Assembly (NCBI RefSeq): GCF_003349955.1
Contig: NZ_QLKQ01000051.1
Location: 1 to 51,740 of the forward strand
Length of the DNA stretch: 51,740 bases
Origin: Azospirillum brasilense
Lineage (GTDB): Bacteria > Pseudomonadota > Alphaproteobacteria > Azospirillales > Azospirillaceae
Direction: 5' to 3'
Position 1 is the first letter of the stretch. Each line of letters opens with the position of its first letter. Below, one piece after another: positions 8,407-16,743 of the stretch. The notes beneath the pieces were generated by a model, which saw only the letters and a program-made list of their open reading frames with translations, searched no databases and was not told the DNA's origin. The position numbers and the translations under genes were made by a program.

Positions 8407-11400
8407 TCATGACGTGACGTAGCCGCGGAGCCGGTAGGCCTCCACGGCTTCCCGGGTCAGGCGGGGGATGTCGCGGCACAGCGACGTCACCTCGCTCACC
8501 GCGTTGCTCCGGCAGGCCAGCTCCAGCGACCGGGCGGCCGCCGACAGGTCGCGGGCGCCGAAGGTCCCGGCGGTGCTCTTCAGCGTGTGGGCCTCCTTCG
8601 CCAGCCCGGCGAGATCGGGCGGGCGTCCCTCCGCCGCATCCGCCCCGCCGCGGGCGATGCGTTCGGCCCGTTCCAGCGTCTCCTCCACGAACTGCCGGAT
8701 GACGTCGGCCAGCAGGTCCGTGTCGAGATCCCGGGCGAGCTGCTGCAGCACCTCCATGTCCAGAACGTCCATCTGCAGCACGCCCATCTCTGCCGCGCCC
8801 GCCGGGGGCGGGGCGGTGGCGTCCGACGAAGCGGCGGCCGCCGGGGGAGCGTCCAGCCAGCCGGCCACGGTTTCCAGAAGATGCGGGCGGTCGATGGGCT
8901 TGGCGACGTGGCCGTTCATTCCGGCGGCCAGACAGCGTTCCCGGTCGCTGTCCATGGCGTCGGCGGTCATGGCGATGATCGGGACGGTGCCGGCCGGCGG
9001 CGGCAGGGCGCGCAGCCGGCGGGTGGCGGTCAGCCCGTCCATCTCGGGCATGGCGAGATCCATCAGGACCAGCCCATAGGGGGACGGGCCGGACGCCGCG
9101 GTTTCCACCGCCTCCAGCGCTTCCCGCCCGTTGTTGGCGATGTCCACCCGATAGCCGGCGCCGCGCAGCAGCAGGGCGGCGACCATCTGGTTGGTCGGAC
9201 TGTCCTCGACCAGCAGAATCCGCCGGCCCGTTCCGGTGGGGTGGGATGCGGCGGCGCTGTGGGGACCCGGCTCCGCGGCGGGCGGTGCCTCCGCCGCGCT
9301 CCGCCCGGTCACGGCGGCGAGCAGGCGGGAGGGCCGGGCCGGCTTCGTCACCGTGGCGTCGGCGCCGTTGCCGTCCCCGCCCACGGTCCGGTGCGGCAGG
9401 GCGAGACGGACGATCCGCCCCACCCCCCGCGCGCGCAGCCGGTCCGGCAGGGACCCGGCGACCGGGGTTTCCACGCTGCCGATCACCGCGATGCCGGCGG
9501 CGGGCAGGGTGCCGGCGTCCAGCCCGGCCACCATCGCCACCACGTCCGGCGCGCTCACCGTCGCCCCCCAGGAGCGGAACTGCTCGGCCAGCGCCCGCCG
9601 GGCGACGGGGTTGGATTCCAGAAGCAGGACCGTCTGCCCGGCGAGCGGCGGCGGCCCGTGCTCCAGCGGCCCGTGCTCCAGCGGCAGGGTGAACCAAAAG
9701 CGGCTGCCTTGGCCGGCGGCGCTGTCGAAGCCGATGGCTCCGCCCATCATCTCCACCAGCCGCCGGGAGATGGCCAGCCCCAGCCCGGCGCCGTCGTGGC
9801 GGCGCGACAGGCGGGGATGCACCTGGGAGAATTCGGTGAAGAGGTCGGCCTGGGCGTCCTGCGGAATGCCGACGCCGGTGTCGGTCACCTCGAAGCGCAG
9901 GCGTGACGGCGCGTGGGGGGCGTCCCCGCACAGCGACAGGGTGACGGCGACGCCGCCGCGGTCGGTGAACTTCACGGCGTTGCCGACAAGGTTCAGCAGG
10001 ACCTGCCGCACCCGGCCCGAGTCGCCGCGCAGCGCCGCCGGCAGGCCGCCGGGGATGCAGACGGCCAGTTCGATCCCTTTGGCGAAGGCGCGGGCGGCCT
10101 GCAGCTCGGCCACGCTCTCCACCACCTCGGCGGGGGAGAAGCGGCCCGACTCCAGGGTCAGCTTCCCGGCCTCCATCTTGGAGATGTCCAGGATGTCGTT
10201 GAGCATGGACAGCAGCGCCTCCGCCGATTCGCGGGCGGTGTGGGCGTAGGCGCGCTGCTCCTCCCCCAGCGGGCCGTCCAGAAGCAGCCCGAGCATGCCG
10301 AGGACGCCGTTCATCGGGGTGCGGATTTCGTGGCTGATGGTGCGCAGGAACTCCGACTTGGCGCGGCTCGCCAGCTCGGCCTGCTCCTTGGCGAGGCGGA
10401 GCTGCGCCTCGGTGCGGCGGTGGGCGGTGATGTCGCGAAAGGACACCATCGCCATGGTCCGCCCGCGGTAGAAAACGTAGCGGGTCTCCCCCTGCACCGT
10501 CAGCCGTTCGCCGTTGCGGCGCAGGCAGACGGTCTCGAAGGGAGTCTCGTCGCGGGCGCGGATGCGCTGCCAGGCGAGCTCGCGGTCCTCCGGCGCCATC
10601 AGCGCGGTGATGGACTGCCCCGTCAGCTCGTCCGGCGCATAGCCCAGGATGATGGCGGCGGCGCGGTTGGCGTCGGCGATCACCCCCTGCTCGTGCACCA
10701 GGATGCCGTCGATGGCGGCGTCCGACAGCTTGCGGAAACGGTCCTCGCTCTCGCGCAGGGCCTGCTCCACCCGGCGGTGGTCGGTGATGTCCGTGTAGGT
10801 CATCAGGACCGAGCGGTCGGGCAGGAAGCTGGCGGTGATCTCCAGCACCCGGCCGTCGGGGCGCGTGCGCTCGATGCGGCTGACGCCCTCGGGACGCAGG
10901 TTGGTCAGGTGGCGGGCGACGATCTCCGCCGTGTCGCCGGTGCCGAACTCGCCGCGCTCGGCCAGGAAGCGCAGGAAGCCGGCCATGCTCAGGCCGGGAT
11001 GGAGCGCGCCGTCCGGCAGGTCGAGCATCTCGCGCAGGCGCCGGTTGCAGGTCAGGAAATGATAGTCCGCGCTCCACACCACGAGGCCCTGCGACATGGC
11101 GCTGAAGGTGGCCTCCAGCAGGTCGGACTTGTGGGCCAGCTCCTGCTCGCGCCGCTTCAGCTCGCTGATGTCGGTGCGCAGCCCGACATAGCCGCCGTCG
11201 CTGGTCCGCCGCTCCTCGATCTTGAACCAGCGCCCGTCACCGATCCGCAGCACTTGCGGCCCCTGCGGGTTGCGGTGCCGCTCCATCTCCCGCCCGACCC
11301 AGCGGTCGATGTCGGCGGGGCCGCAGTCGGGGTAATGGCCGGTGGCGGCGGCGCGACGAATCAGCGATTCGAAGGGGATGCCGGGCTCCAGAGGCCCCAG

Positions 11401-11760
11401 CAGGGCGTAGATCTCACGGAAACGGGCGTTGCACTGGACCAGCCGGTCGTCGGCGTCGAACAGGGCGAAGCCCTCGTTGATGACCTCGATGGCCTCGGAC
11501 AGGCGGCGGTGGGCGTCGGCCGCCCGGCTGTCGGCGGCGCGGGCCTCCGCCTCGGCGCGCTGGGTGGCCTCCCGTTCGCGCAGCACCGCCAGACCCATCA
11601 CCGCACCGGCCAGCCCGATCCCGAAGAAGGGCCAGATCAGCTCGTCGCTCCCATGCTCCAGAAAATGCTGCAGCGTGTGCAGCGCGCTCGCCATCAGAAG
11701 GAGGAACGCGACCAGGGTGAGCCAGCTCCAGCGGCGCGGCTGGCGGTGGGGGAACGGCAT
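8407..11760 (-). CDS. Hybrid histidine kinase with PAS, two receivers and Hpt
   Basis: This 1117-residue sensor has two N-terminal membrane helices (LTLVAFLLLMASAL and FFGIGLAGAVMGLAVL), then a coiled coil and three PAS domains. These are followed by a HisKA domain with the phospho-histidine in ISHEIRTPMNG, a HATPase domain (GNAVKFTD, DTGVGIP, GAGLGL), two receivers and a C-terminal Hpt domain with HTLKSTAGTFG. The second receiver is intact (LVEDSPTNQ, acceptor in LMDLAMPEMDG, KPI). The first keeps only a VLLLESN start and a late KP and has no acceptor aspartate. The ATG at 11760 is preferred: it has GGAG eight bases upstream, and the frame extends to a TTG at 11817 that would overlap the permease gene. 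A 15-bp in-frame duplication encodes LEHGPLEHGP near 9656-9685. Confidence 0.93.
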   Translation of the reverse strand: MPFPHRQPRRWSWLTLVAFLLLMASALHTLQHFLEHGSDELIWPFFGIGLAGAVMGLAVLREREATQRAEAEARAADSRAADAHRRLSEAIEVINEGFALFDADDRLVQCNARFREIYALLGPLEPGIPFESLIRRAAATGHYPDCGPADIDRWVGREMERHRNPQGPQVLRIGDGRWFKIEERRTSDGGYVGLRTDISELKRREQELAHKSDLLEATFSAMSQGLVVWSADYHFLTCNRRLREMLDLPDGALHPGLSMAGFLRFLAERGEFGTGDTAEIVARHLTNLRPEGVSRIERTRPDGRVLEITASFLPDRSVLMTYTDITDHRRVEQALRESEDRFRKLSDAAIDGILVHEQGVIADANRAAAIILGYAPDELTGQSITALMAPEDRELAWQRIRARDETPFETVCLRRNGERLTVQGETRYVFYRGRTMAMVSFRDITAHRRTEAQLRLAKEQAELASRAKSEFLRTISHEIRTPMNGVLGMLGLLLDGPLGEEQRAYAHTARESAEALLSMLNDILDISKMEAGKLTLESGRFSPAEVVESVAELQAARAFAKGIELAVCIPGGLPAALRGDSGRVRQVLLNLVGNAVKFTDRGGVAVTLSLCGDAPHAPSRLRFEVTDTGVGIPQDAQADLFTEFSQVHPRLSRRHDGAGLGLAISRRLVEMMGGAIGFDSAAGQGSRFWFTLPLEHGPLEHGPPPLAGQTVLLLESNPVARRALAEQFRSWGATVSAPDVVAMVAGLDAGTLPAAGIAVIGSVETPVAGSLPDRLRARGVGRIVRLALPHRTVGGDGNGADATVTKPARPSRLLAAVTGRSAAEAPPAAEPGPHSAAASHPTGTGRRILLVEDSPTNQMVAALLLRGAGYRVDIANNGREALEAVETAASGPSPYGLVLMDLAMPEMDGLTATRRLRALPPPAGTVPIIAMTADAMDSDRERCLAAGMNGHVAKPIDRPHLLETVAGWLDAPPAAAASSDATAPPPAGAAEMGVLQMDVLDMEVLQQLARDLDTDLLADVIRQFVEETLERAERIARGGADAAEGRPPDLAGLAKEAHTLKSTAGTFGARDLSAAARSLELACRSNAVSEVTSLCRDIPRLTREAVEAYRLRGYVTS

Positions 11761-11791
11761 TCGGCGCTCCGCATGGGACGAGGCGAAAACG

Positions 11792-12778
11792 TTACGGCTT
11801 TTGCGCCTCCGGAGCAACGAATCCGGGGGCGGCGCGCAGCCGGCCGACGGCGCGGCGCCGGCCCAGCAGGCCGTGGCGCGGCCCGAACAGGACGGCCAGT
11901 GCCAGGATCAGCCCGGACGCCACCGCGATCATCCCCGCCGCGTTCAGCGAGTGGGAAGCCCCGAGCAGCATCGGCCCGAAGGCCGCGGCGCCGTAGCCCA
12001 CCAGCGCCGCCAGCACCCCCAGGGCGACGCTGAGCAGAATCTGCGCGGCCAGCCGGTCGGTCAGCAGGCGGGCGGCGGCGGGCGGGGCGATCAGCATGGC
12101 GATGACCAGGATGGAGCCCACCGCCTCGAAGGCGGCGATGGCGGTGGCCGCAACCAGAAGCACCACCCCGTAATGGAACAGCCCGGCCGGGATGCCCAGC
12201 GTGGAGGCCAGCGCCGGGTCGAAGGTGGTGATCTTCAGCTCCTTGTAGAACAGCCCGACCAGGGCGACGCAGAGCGCGAAGACGGCGGCCAGCGTCAGCA
12301 CCTCGCGCGGCAGGGCGGCCCACACCGCGGGATCGGCCAGCGATGCCCAGCCCGTGGGGGCCAGCCACAGGATGGTCTCCAACTGGCCGTAGAGGACGCA
12401 GTCGGCGTCGAGGTCGATGCCCCCGGCCGACGCCTGCTCGATCATCACCACGCCGGCGGCGAACATCACGGTGAAGACGACGCCCATGGCGGCGCCGGAC
12501 TCCAGCCGGCCCAGCCGCCGCACCGCCTCGATCAGCAGGCCGGCCAGCGCCGCGGCGGCCAGCGCGCCGAGCATCATCGGCAGCGTCTCCCGCGTGCCGG
12601 CGACCAGGAAGCCGCCGACGATGCCGGGCAGGATGGCGTGGCTGACCGCGTCGCCCATCATCCCCTGGCGCCGCAGCACCAGGAAGTTGCCGACCAGCGC
12701 GCAGGCGGCGCAGGCCAGCACCGCGGCGAGCAGGGCGGGGGCGTCGATCTGCAGGAATTCCTGGACGTCGGGCATCAT
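11792..12778 (-). CDS. Metal ABC transporter permease (MntC/ZnuB family), second permease
   Basis: The 328-residue protein is an integral membrane permease of the manganese/zinc/iron ABC-3 family. It has about eight hydrophobic segments and the family motif LRRQGMMGDAVSHAILPGIVGGFL near the N-terminus, plus the cytoplasmic loop FYKELKITTFDP that contacts the ATPase. The start overlaps the stop of the first permease (ATGA); a second ATG three bases on is equally possible. It is the last gene of a four-gene importer (binding protein, ATPase, permease, permease). A second permease suggests a SitABCD/YfeABCD-like layout, which usually carries Mn2+ or Fe2+. It ends 31 bp before the hybrid kinase start. 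Confidence 0.94.
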   Translation of the reverse strand: MMPDVQEFLQIDAPALLAAVLACAACALVGNFLVLRRQGMMGDAVSHAILPGIVGGFLVAGTRETLPMMLGALAAAALAGLLIEAVRRLGRLESGAAMGVVFTVMFAAGVVMIEQASAGGIDLDADCVLYGQLETILWLAPTGWASLADPAVWAALPREVLTLAAVFALCVALVGLFYKELKITTFDPALASTLGIPAGLFHYGVVLLVAATAIAAFEAVGSILVIAMLIAPPAAARLLTDRLAAQILLSVALGVLAALVGYGAAAFGPMLLGASHSLNAAGMIAVASGLILALAVLFGPRHGLLGRRRAVGRLRAAPGFVAPEAQKP

Positions 12779-13980
12779 GACGGGGCGCTCCGCTCTTCCA
12801 GCAGCCGGACCATGTCGCCGGGCAGGACCGAGTCGATGGGGTCCACGCCCCAATTGGCGTGGGCGGGCAGCAGGGCCGGGTAGTCGGCCAGGAACCGCTC
12901 CCACAGCCGGCGGTCGCGCGCCGCCGCGCGGGCGGCGGTCTGTCCGGCGGCGGTCAAGGCGCCGTCCTGGATGTAACCGCGCAGGCGCAGCCAGAGCGCC
13001 ACAGAGCTTTCCGCCGGCCGGCCGTCCAGAAGGTCGGTCAGGGCGCGCCGCTCCGCGAAGGTCAGGCGCAGCCGCCCTTGGCGCAGCGCGGCGGCGACCA
13101 GCCCGCGCGCCGGGGCGAACAGGAAGCTGAGCAGGAAGAAGCCCCCGGCGACCAGGACGATCACCGCCCCCGCCGGCAGCTTGGGCAGCAGGGCCGACAG
13201 GGTGGCGCCGAGCCAGCCGGACAGCGCCCCGATCACCGCGGCGATCAACGTCAGGGCGGGCAGCCGGTCGGTCCAGAAGCGCGCCGCGGCGGGCGGGATG
13301 ATGAGGAGTGCCACCACCAGGATCAGCCCCACGGTCTGAAGCCCGATCACCGTCACCAGCGTCGCCAGCCCCATCAGCGCGAGGTCGAGCGCCCCCACCG
13401 GCCAGCCCTGCACGGCGGCGAAGCCGGGGTCGAAGGCCAGCACCCGCAACTCCTTGAACAGCAGGGCGACGGCCAGCGCCGCCCCGGCGGCCAGCAGGCC
13501 GATGGCGATGGCCTCGCCCTGCGCCATGGCGGCGGTCTGGCCCAGGATGAAGGTCTTCAGCCCGGCCTGCCCGCCCAGCTCCAGGTTCTGGATAACGCTG
13601 AGCAGCACGACGCCCAGCCCGAAGAAGACCGACAGCACGGCGCCGATCGCCGAATCCTCGGTCAGCCGGGTGAAGCGGGACAGCGCCTGCACGGTCAGCA
13701 GCCCGACCACCCCGCTGGCCACCGCCCCGGCCAGCAGCAGCGGCAGCGAGCGCTCCGGCAGGCCGAGCGCCGCCCCGACCAGGAAGGCGACGGCGATGCC
13801 GGGCAGGGTGGCGTGGCTCAGCGCGTCGCTGACCAGGGCGCGGCGGCGCAGCAGCAGGAAGGTGCCGACCGTCCCGCCGGCCAGCCCCAGCGCGGCGGTC
13901 CCGGCGACCACCACGGCGCTGTTGAAGCCGGACTGGAAAGTGAGGATGCGCAGGGCCTCCTCGAACATGGGATCGATCAT
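12775..13980 (-). CDS. Metal ABC transporter permease with DtxR-like C-terminal extension
   Basis: The 401-residue protein is about 110 residues longer than the usual permease. The first ~290 residues are an ABC-3 permease (LRRRALVSDALSHATLPGIA, FKELRVLAFDPGF, eight or so hydrophobic helices). The C-terminal part looks like a winged helix (TFAERRALTDLL ... LRLRGYIQDGALTAAGQTAA) followed by a segment like the DtxR/MntR dimerisation domain (DRRLWERFLADY ... DPIDSVLPGDMVRLLEE). Permeases with such a domain are known in some manganese transporters; the domain may sense metal and control the channel, but this is not shown. The start overlaps the ATPase stop (ATGA). Confidence 0.92.
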   Translation of the reverse strand: MIDPMFEEALRILTFQSGFNSAVVVAGTAALGLAGGTVGTFLLLRRRALVSDALSHATLPGIAVAFLVGAALGLPERSLPLLLAGAVASGVVGLLTVQALSRFTRLTEDSAIGAVLSVFFGLGVVLLSVIQNLELGGQAGLKTFILGQTAAMAQGEAIAIGLLAAGAALAVALLFKELRVLAFDPGFAAVQGWPVGALDLALMGLATLVTVIGLQTVGLILVVALLIIPPAAARFWTDRLPALTLIAAVIGALSGWLGATLSALLPKLPAGAVIVLVAGGFFLLSFLFAPARGLVAAALRQGRLRLTFAERRALTDLLDGRPAESSVALWLRLRGYIQDGALTAAGQTAARAAARDRRLWERFLADYPALLPAHANWGVDPIDSVLPGDMVRLLEERSAPS

Positions 13981-14795
13981 GACGCCTCCGCCCCGAATGC
14001 CCCCAATGCCGCCGGGGCAGGCATCGGCCGTCCGCCGTAGGTGCGGGACAGCAGGTCGGGCGTCATCACCCGCGCGACCGGCCCCTGGGCGACCACGCGG
14101 GTGTTGAGCAGCAGGGCGTGATCGAAATAGTCGCTGACCGTCTGGAGGTCGTGGTGGACGCAGATCACCGTCCGCCCGGCGGCGTCGAGGTCGCGCAGCA
14201 CCTGGAGCACCGCACGCTCCGTCGCCGCGTCCACCCCGGCGAAGGGCTCGTCCATGAAGTAGAGCTGCGCCTCCTGGGCCAGCGCGCGGGCCAGGAAGAC
14301 GCGCTGTTGCTGCCCGCCGGAGAGCTGGCCGATCTGGCGCTTGGCGAAGTCGGCCATGCCCACCCGCTCCAGCGCGTGCAGCGCCGCCTCCTTGTGGGCG
14401 CGGGTGACCGGGCGGAACCAGCCGATCTTCCCGTAGCGGCCCATCGCCACCACGTCGAGCGCCGAGACGGGAAAGTCCCAATCCACGCTTTCGCGCTGCG
14501 GCACATAGCCGATCAGGCGGCGCTGCTTCGCGATCGGGCGCCCGAACACCTCGACCGATCCCGACACGCTCGGGACCAGCCCGAGGCACGCCTTGATCAG
14601 CGTCGACTTGCCCGCGCCGTTCGGCCCGACCACGGCGATCAGCCCGCCCGGCGGGGCGGCGTAGTCGACGTTCCACAGCACCGGCCGGCGGTGGTAGGCG
14701 ACGGTCAGGCCGCGGATCTCCAGGGGCGGCGGCCCGATGGGCGAGGCCTCTTCGGGGGCGGTGCGGCTGCCGGGGGTGCGCCAGAGATACTGCAT
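13977..14795 (-). CDS. Metal ABC transporter ATPase
   Basis: The 272-residue protein hydrolyses ATP to drive metal uptake. It has Walker A GPNGAGKST (about 57-65), the Q-loop (VPQRESVDWDFP), the signature LSGGQQQR, Walker B YFMDEPF and the switch histidine in VHHDLQ. The Q-loop sequence ESVDWDFP is characteristic of the Mn/Zn/Fe (MntA/ZnuC/SitB) family. It lies 22 bp downstream of the binding-protein stop and overlaps the first permease. Confidence 0.95.
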   Translation of the reverse strand: MQYLWRTPGSRTAPEEASPIGPPPLEIRGLTVAYHRRPVLWNVDYAAPPGGLIAVVGPNGAGKSTLIKACLGLVPSVSGSVEVFGRPIAKQRRLIGYVPQRESVDWDFPVSALDVVAMGRYGKIGWFRPVTRAHKEAALHALERVGMADFAKRQIGQLSGGQQQRVFLARALAQEAQLYFMDEPFAGVDAATERAVLQVLRDLDAAGRTVICVHHDLQTVSDYFDHALLLNTRVVAQGPVARVMTPDLLSRTYGGRPMPAPAALGAFGAEAS

Positions 14796-14817
14796 GGTCC
14801 GTTCCTCCTCCGCCGCG

Positions 14818-15837
14818 TCAGCGCTGCGCCAGGGCGAGCTTGCCCTGGAAGCCGCCGGCCGGCGCCTCGCCGCCCAGCGCGCGGGCGATGGTCGTCACAT
14901 TGTGGTCGATCATGCCGATGTAGGTGCCTTCGTAGCTGCCCGGCGCGCCCATGGCGTCGGAGAACAGGGCGCCGCCCAGCGTCACCCGGTGGCCGCGCGC
15001 CCCCGCCCCTTCGACCAGGGCGCGGACGTTGCGGTCGGACACGCTGGTTTCCGGAAAGACCGCCGGCACGCCGCGCTCCGCCAGCAGCGCGGCCAGCTCC
15101 TCGATGATCCGCAGCCCGGCCTCGGATTCCGTGCTGATTCCCTGGATGCCGCGCACCTCGATCCCGTAGGCGCGGCCCAGATAGTTGAAGGCGTCGTGGG
15201 CGGTCACCAGCACGCGGGCCTTGCCGGGGATGGAGGACAGGATGCGCCGGGCGTACGCGTCGAGCCGCGCCAGCTCCGCCCCGTACGCGTCGGCGTTGCG
15301 GGCGTACGTCTCGGCGCCCGCGGGGTCGAGCCGGACCAGCCCGTCGCGGATGGACGGCAGGGTGCTCGCCCAGATGCCCACATCCATCCAAATGTGCGGG
15401 TCGTGGGCGCCCTCGAACTCGGGCGGGCTGAGCAGCCTCTCCCTGGGCACCGCGTCGCCCAGCGCCACCACCGGCTTGCCGGACTCGCGCAGCCGGTCGA
15501 AGGCGGCGGTCATCTTGCCTTCCAGATGCAGGCCGCTGATGAATACTGCGTCGGCCCGCAGCAGCTTCACCGTGTCGGAGCGGGTGGGCTTGAACAGGTG
15601 CGGATCGACGCCTTCGCCCATCAGCGCCTCCACCGCCGCCCGGTCGCCGGCCACCGCCCGCACGAGGTCGGCGACCATGCCGGTGGTGGCGACGATCTTC
15701 GGGCGCTCGCCCTGGGGCCGTTCACCCTCGGCCCGCGCCGCTCCCGGCAGCAGCAGGGCGGCGGCCAAGCCGATGATGGCGATAAACTTCGTCAGGCTCT
15801 TCGTCGCGAAGGTTTTTGAACATATGTTCATATTCAT
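14818..15837 (-). CDS. Periplasmic metal-binding protein of ABC transporter (cluster A-I, ZnuA/MntC-like)
   Basis: From the ATG at 15837 the protein has 339 residues, with a signal peptide (SLTKFIAIIGLAAALLLPGAARA) and then the metal-binding lipoprotein-like fold. Likely ligands are the histidine in GVDPHLFKP, that in DPHIWMDV, the glutamate in FPETSVSD and the aspartate in MIDHNV. A His-rich charged loop, typical of zinc-specific ZnuA, is absent, which favours manganese or iron. A TTG at 15849 is a possible earlier start. The palindrome at 15817-15830 sits in the start of the gene. It is the first gene of the importer and the Fur/Mur gene lies 2.6 kb away. Confidence 0.93.
   Translation of the reverse strand: MNMNICSKTFATKSLTKFIAIIGLAAALLLPGAARAEGERPQGERPKIVATTGMVADLVRAVAGDRAAVEALMGEGVDPHLFKPTRSDTVKLLRADAVFISGLHLEGKMTAAFDRLRESGKPVVALGDAVPRERLLSPPEFEGAHDPHIWMDVGIWASTLPSIRDGLVRLDPAGAETYARNADAYGAELARLDAYARRILSSIPGKARVLVTAHDAFNYLGRAYGIEVRGIQGISTESEAGLRIIEELAALLAERGVPAVFPETSVSDRNVRALVEGAGARGHRVTLGGALFSDAMGAPGSYEGTYIGMIDHNVTTIARALGGEAPAGGFQGKLALAQR
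15817..15830. promoter_or_regulatory. 14-bp perfect palindrome at the 5' end of the metal-binding protein gene
   Basis: TGAACATATGTTCA lies within the first codons of the binding-protein gene. A Fur/Mur-type operator overlapping the start would suit a metal importer, but only symmetry and position support this. Confidence 0.4.
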
Positions 15838-15882
15838 TGGTCCCGACAAAGATCGGCAAGGTTAGGGTGGGAAGACCAAGTA

Positions 15883-15985
15883 AACGGGGTGGAGTGCATT
15901 TGCGTTCCAAGACTATATGAAGCGTCTTTCCGGCCTTGCAAGGCGGCTCGTGACGATCGGTGTCTTACCGAACGGGGTGGAGTGC
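15883..15985. repeat. 15-bp direct repeat flanking the divergent gap
   Basis: aacggggtggagtgc occurs at 15883-15897 and again at 15971-15985, 88 bp apart, in the gap between the divergent metal importer and SAM-hydrolase genes. Both are followed by a related GC-rich context. Repeated regulator sites or a small duplication are both possible. Confidence 0.75.
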
Positions 15986-15999
15986 GCTACAGTGGCGGG

Positions 16000-16728
16000 A
16001 TGATCGTGCTCTTTACGGATTTCGGGTTGTCCGGCCCCTACACCGGGCAGATGAAGGCGGTGCTGGCGCGGATGGCGCCGGGCCTGCCGGTCATCGACCT
16101 GTTCGCCGACGCCCCCGCCTTCGACCCGCAGCTCTCGGCCTATCTGCTGGCCGCCTACGCTCCGGAATTCCCGGCGGACAGCGTCTTCGTCTGCGTGGTG
16201 GACCCCGGCGTCGGGACCGACCGCCGCCCGCTGGTGGTGGAGGCCGACGGGCGCCGCTTCGTCGGGCCGGACAACGGCCTGTTCGAGCTGCTGCGGCGCC
16301 GCGCCGAGTCGGTGCGCGCCTGGAGCATCGGCTGGCGGCCCGAGCGGCTGTCGGCCAGCTTCCACGGGCGGGACCTGTTCGCCCCGGTGGCGGCCAGCCT
16401 CGCCATGGGCAACCCGGTCGCGCTGGAGCCCGTCGATCCGGCCGGCCTCGCGCGGCCCGACTGGCCGGACGATCTGGCGCGGATCGTCTATGTGGACGTC
16501 TACGGCAACGCCATGACCGGCCTGCGCGCCGACCGGCTGCCGGAGAACGCGGTGCTGCGGGCCGGCGGGCGCACGGTGCGCCGGGGCCGGACCTTCGCCG
16601 ACGTCCCGGTGGGGGAGGCGCTGTGGTACGCGAACTCCAGCGGTCTGGCGGAGATCGCCGTCAACCGGGGCCGCGCCGACCGTGATGGGGGGCTTGCGGC
16701 GGGGACGCCGGTGGAGGTCGTCCTATAG
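16000..16728 (+). CDS. SAM hydroxide adenosyltransferase (DUF62 family)
   Basis: The 242-residue protein belongs to the family that includes the fluorinase and chlorinase, whose ordinary members hydrolyse S-adenosylmethionine to adenosine and methionine. The family motifs are LFTDFGLSGPYTGQMKA (about 4-20), CVVDPGVGTDRRPL (65-78), GPDNGLFELL and SFHGRDLFAPVAASLA, which carries the His/Arg/Asp active-site set. YVDVYGNAMTGL marks the C-terminal domain. The ATG at 16000 matches the family N-terminus; the frame continues upstream with no likeness. Nothing indicates halogenase activity. The stop lies in a 12-bp tandem duplication shared with the convergent gene. Confidence 0.92.
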   Translation: MIVLFTDFGLSGPYTGQMKAVLARMAPGLPVIDLFADAPAFDPQLSAYLLAAYAPEFPADSVFVCVVDPGVGTDRRPLVVEADGRRFVGPDNGLFELLRRRAESVRAWSIGWRPERLSASFHGRDLFAPVAASLAMGNPVALEPVDPAGLARPDWPDDLARIVYVDVYGNAMTGLRADRLPENAVLRAGGRTVRRGRTFADVPVGEALWYANSSGLAEIAVNRGRADRDGGLAAGTPVEVVL

Positions 16729-16743
16729 CCCGTCCTATAGCCC
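16720..16743. repeat. 12-bp tandem duplication carrying two stop codons
   Basis: gtcctatagccc is repeated twice in a row (16720-16731, 16732-16743). The first copy provides the TAG of the plus-strand SAM hydrolase gene and the second overlaps the minus-strand stop of the receiver-like gene. Confidence 0.8.

Noticed and set aside
15889..16000. Longer start for the SAM hydroxide adenosyltransferase
   Set aside because: The extra 37 codons cover the 15-bp direct repeat and promoter area; the family N-terminus begins at 16000.
16000..16728. Possible fluorinase or chlorinase
   Set aside because: The fold is shared, but nothing in the sequence or context separates it from the common SAM-hydrolysing members.
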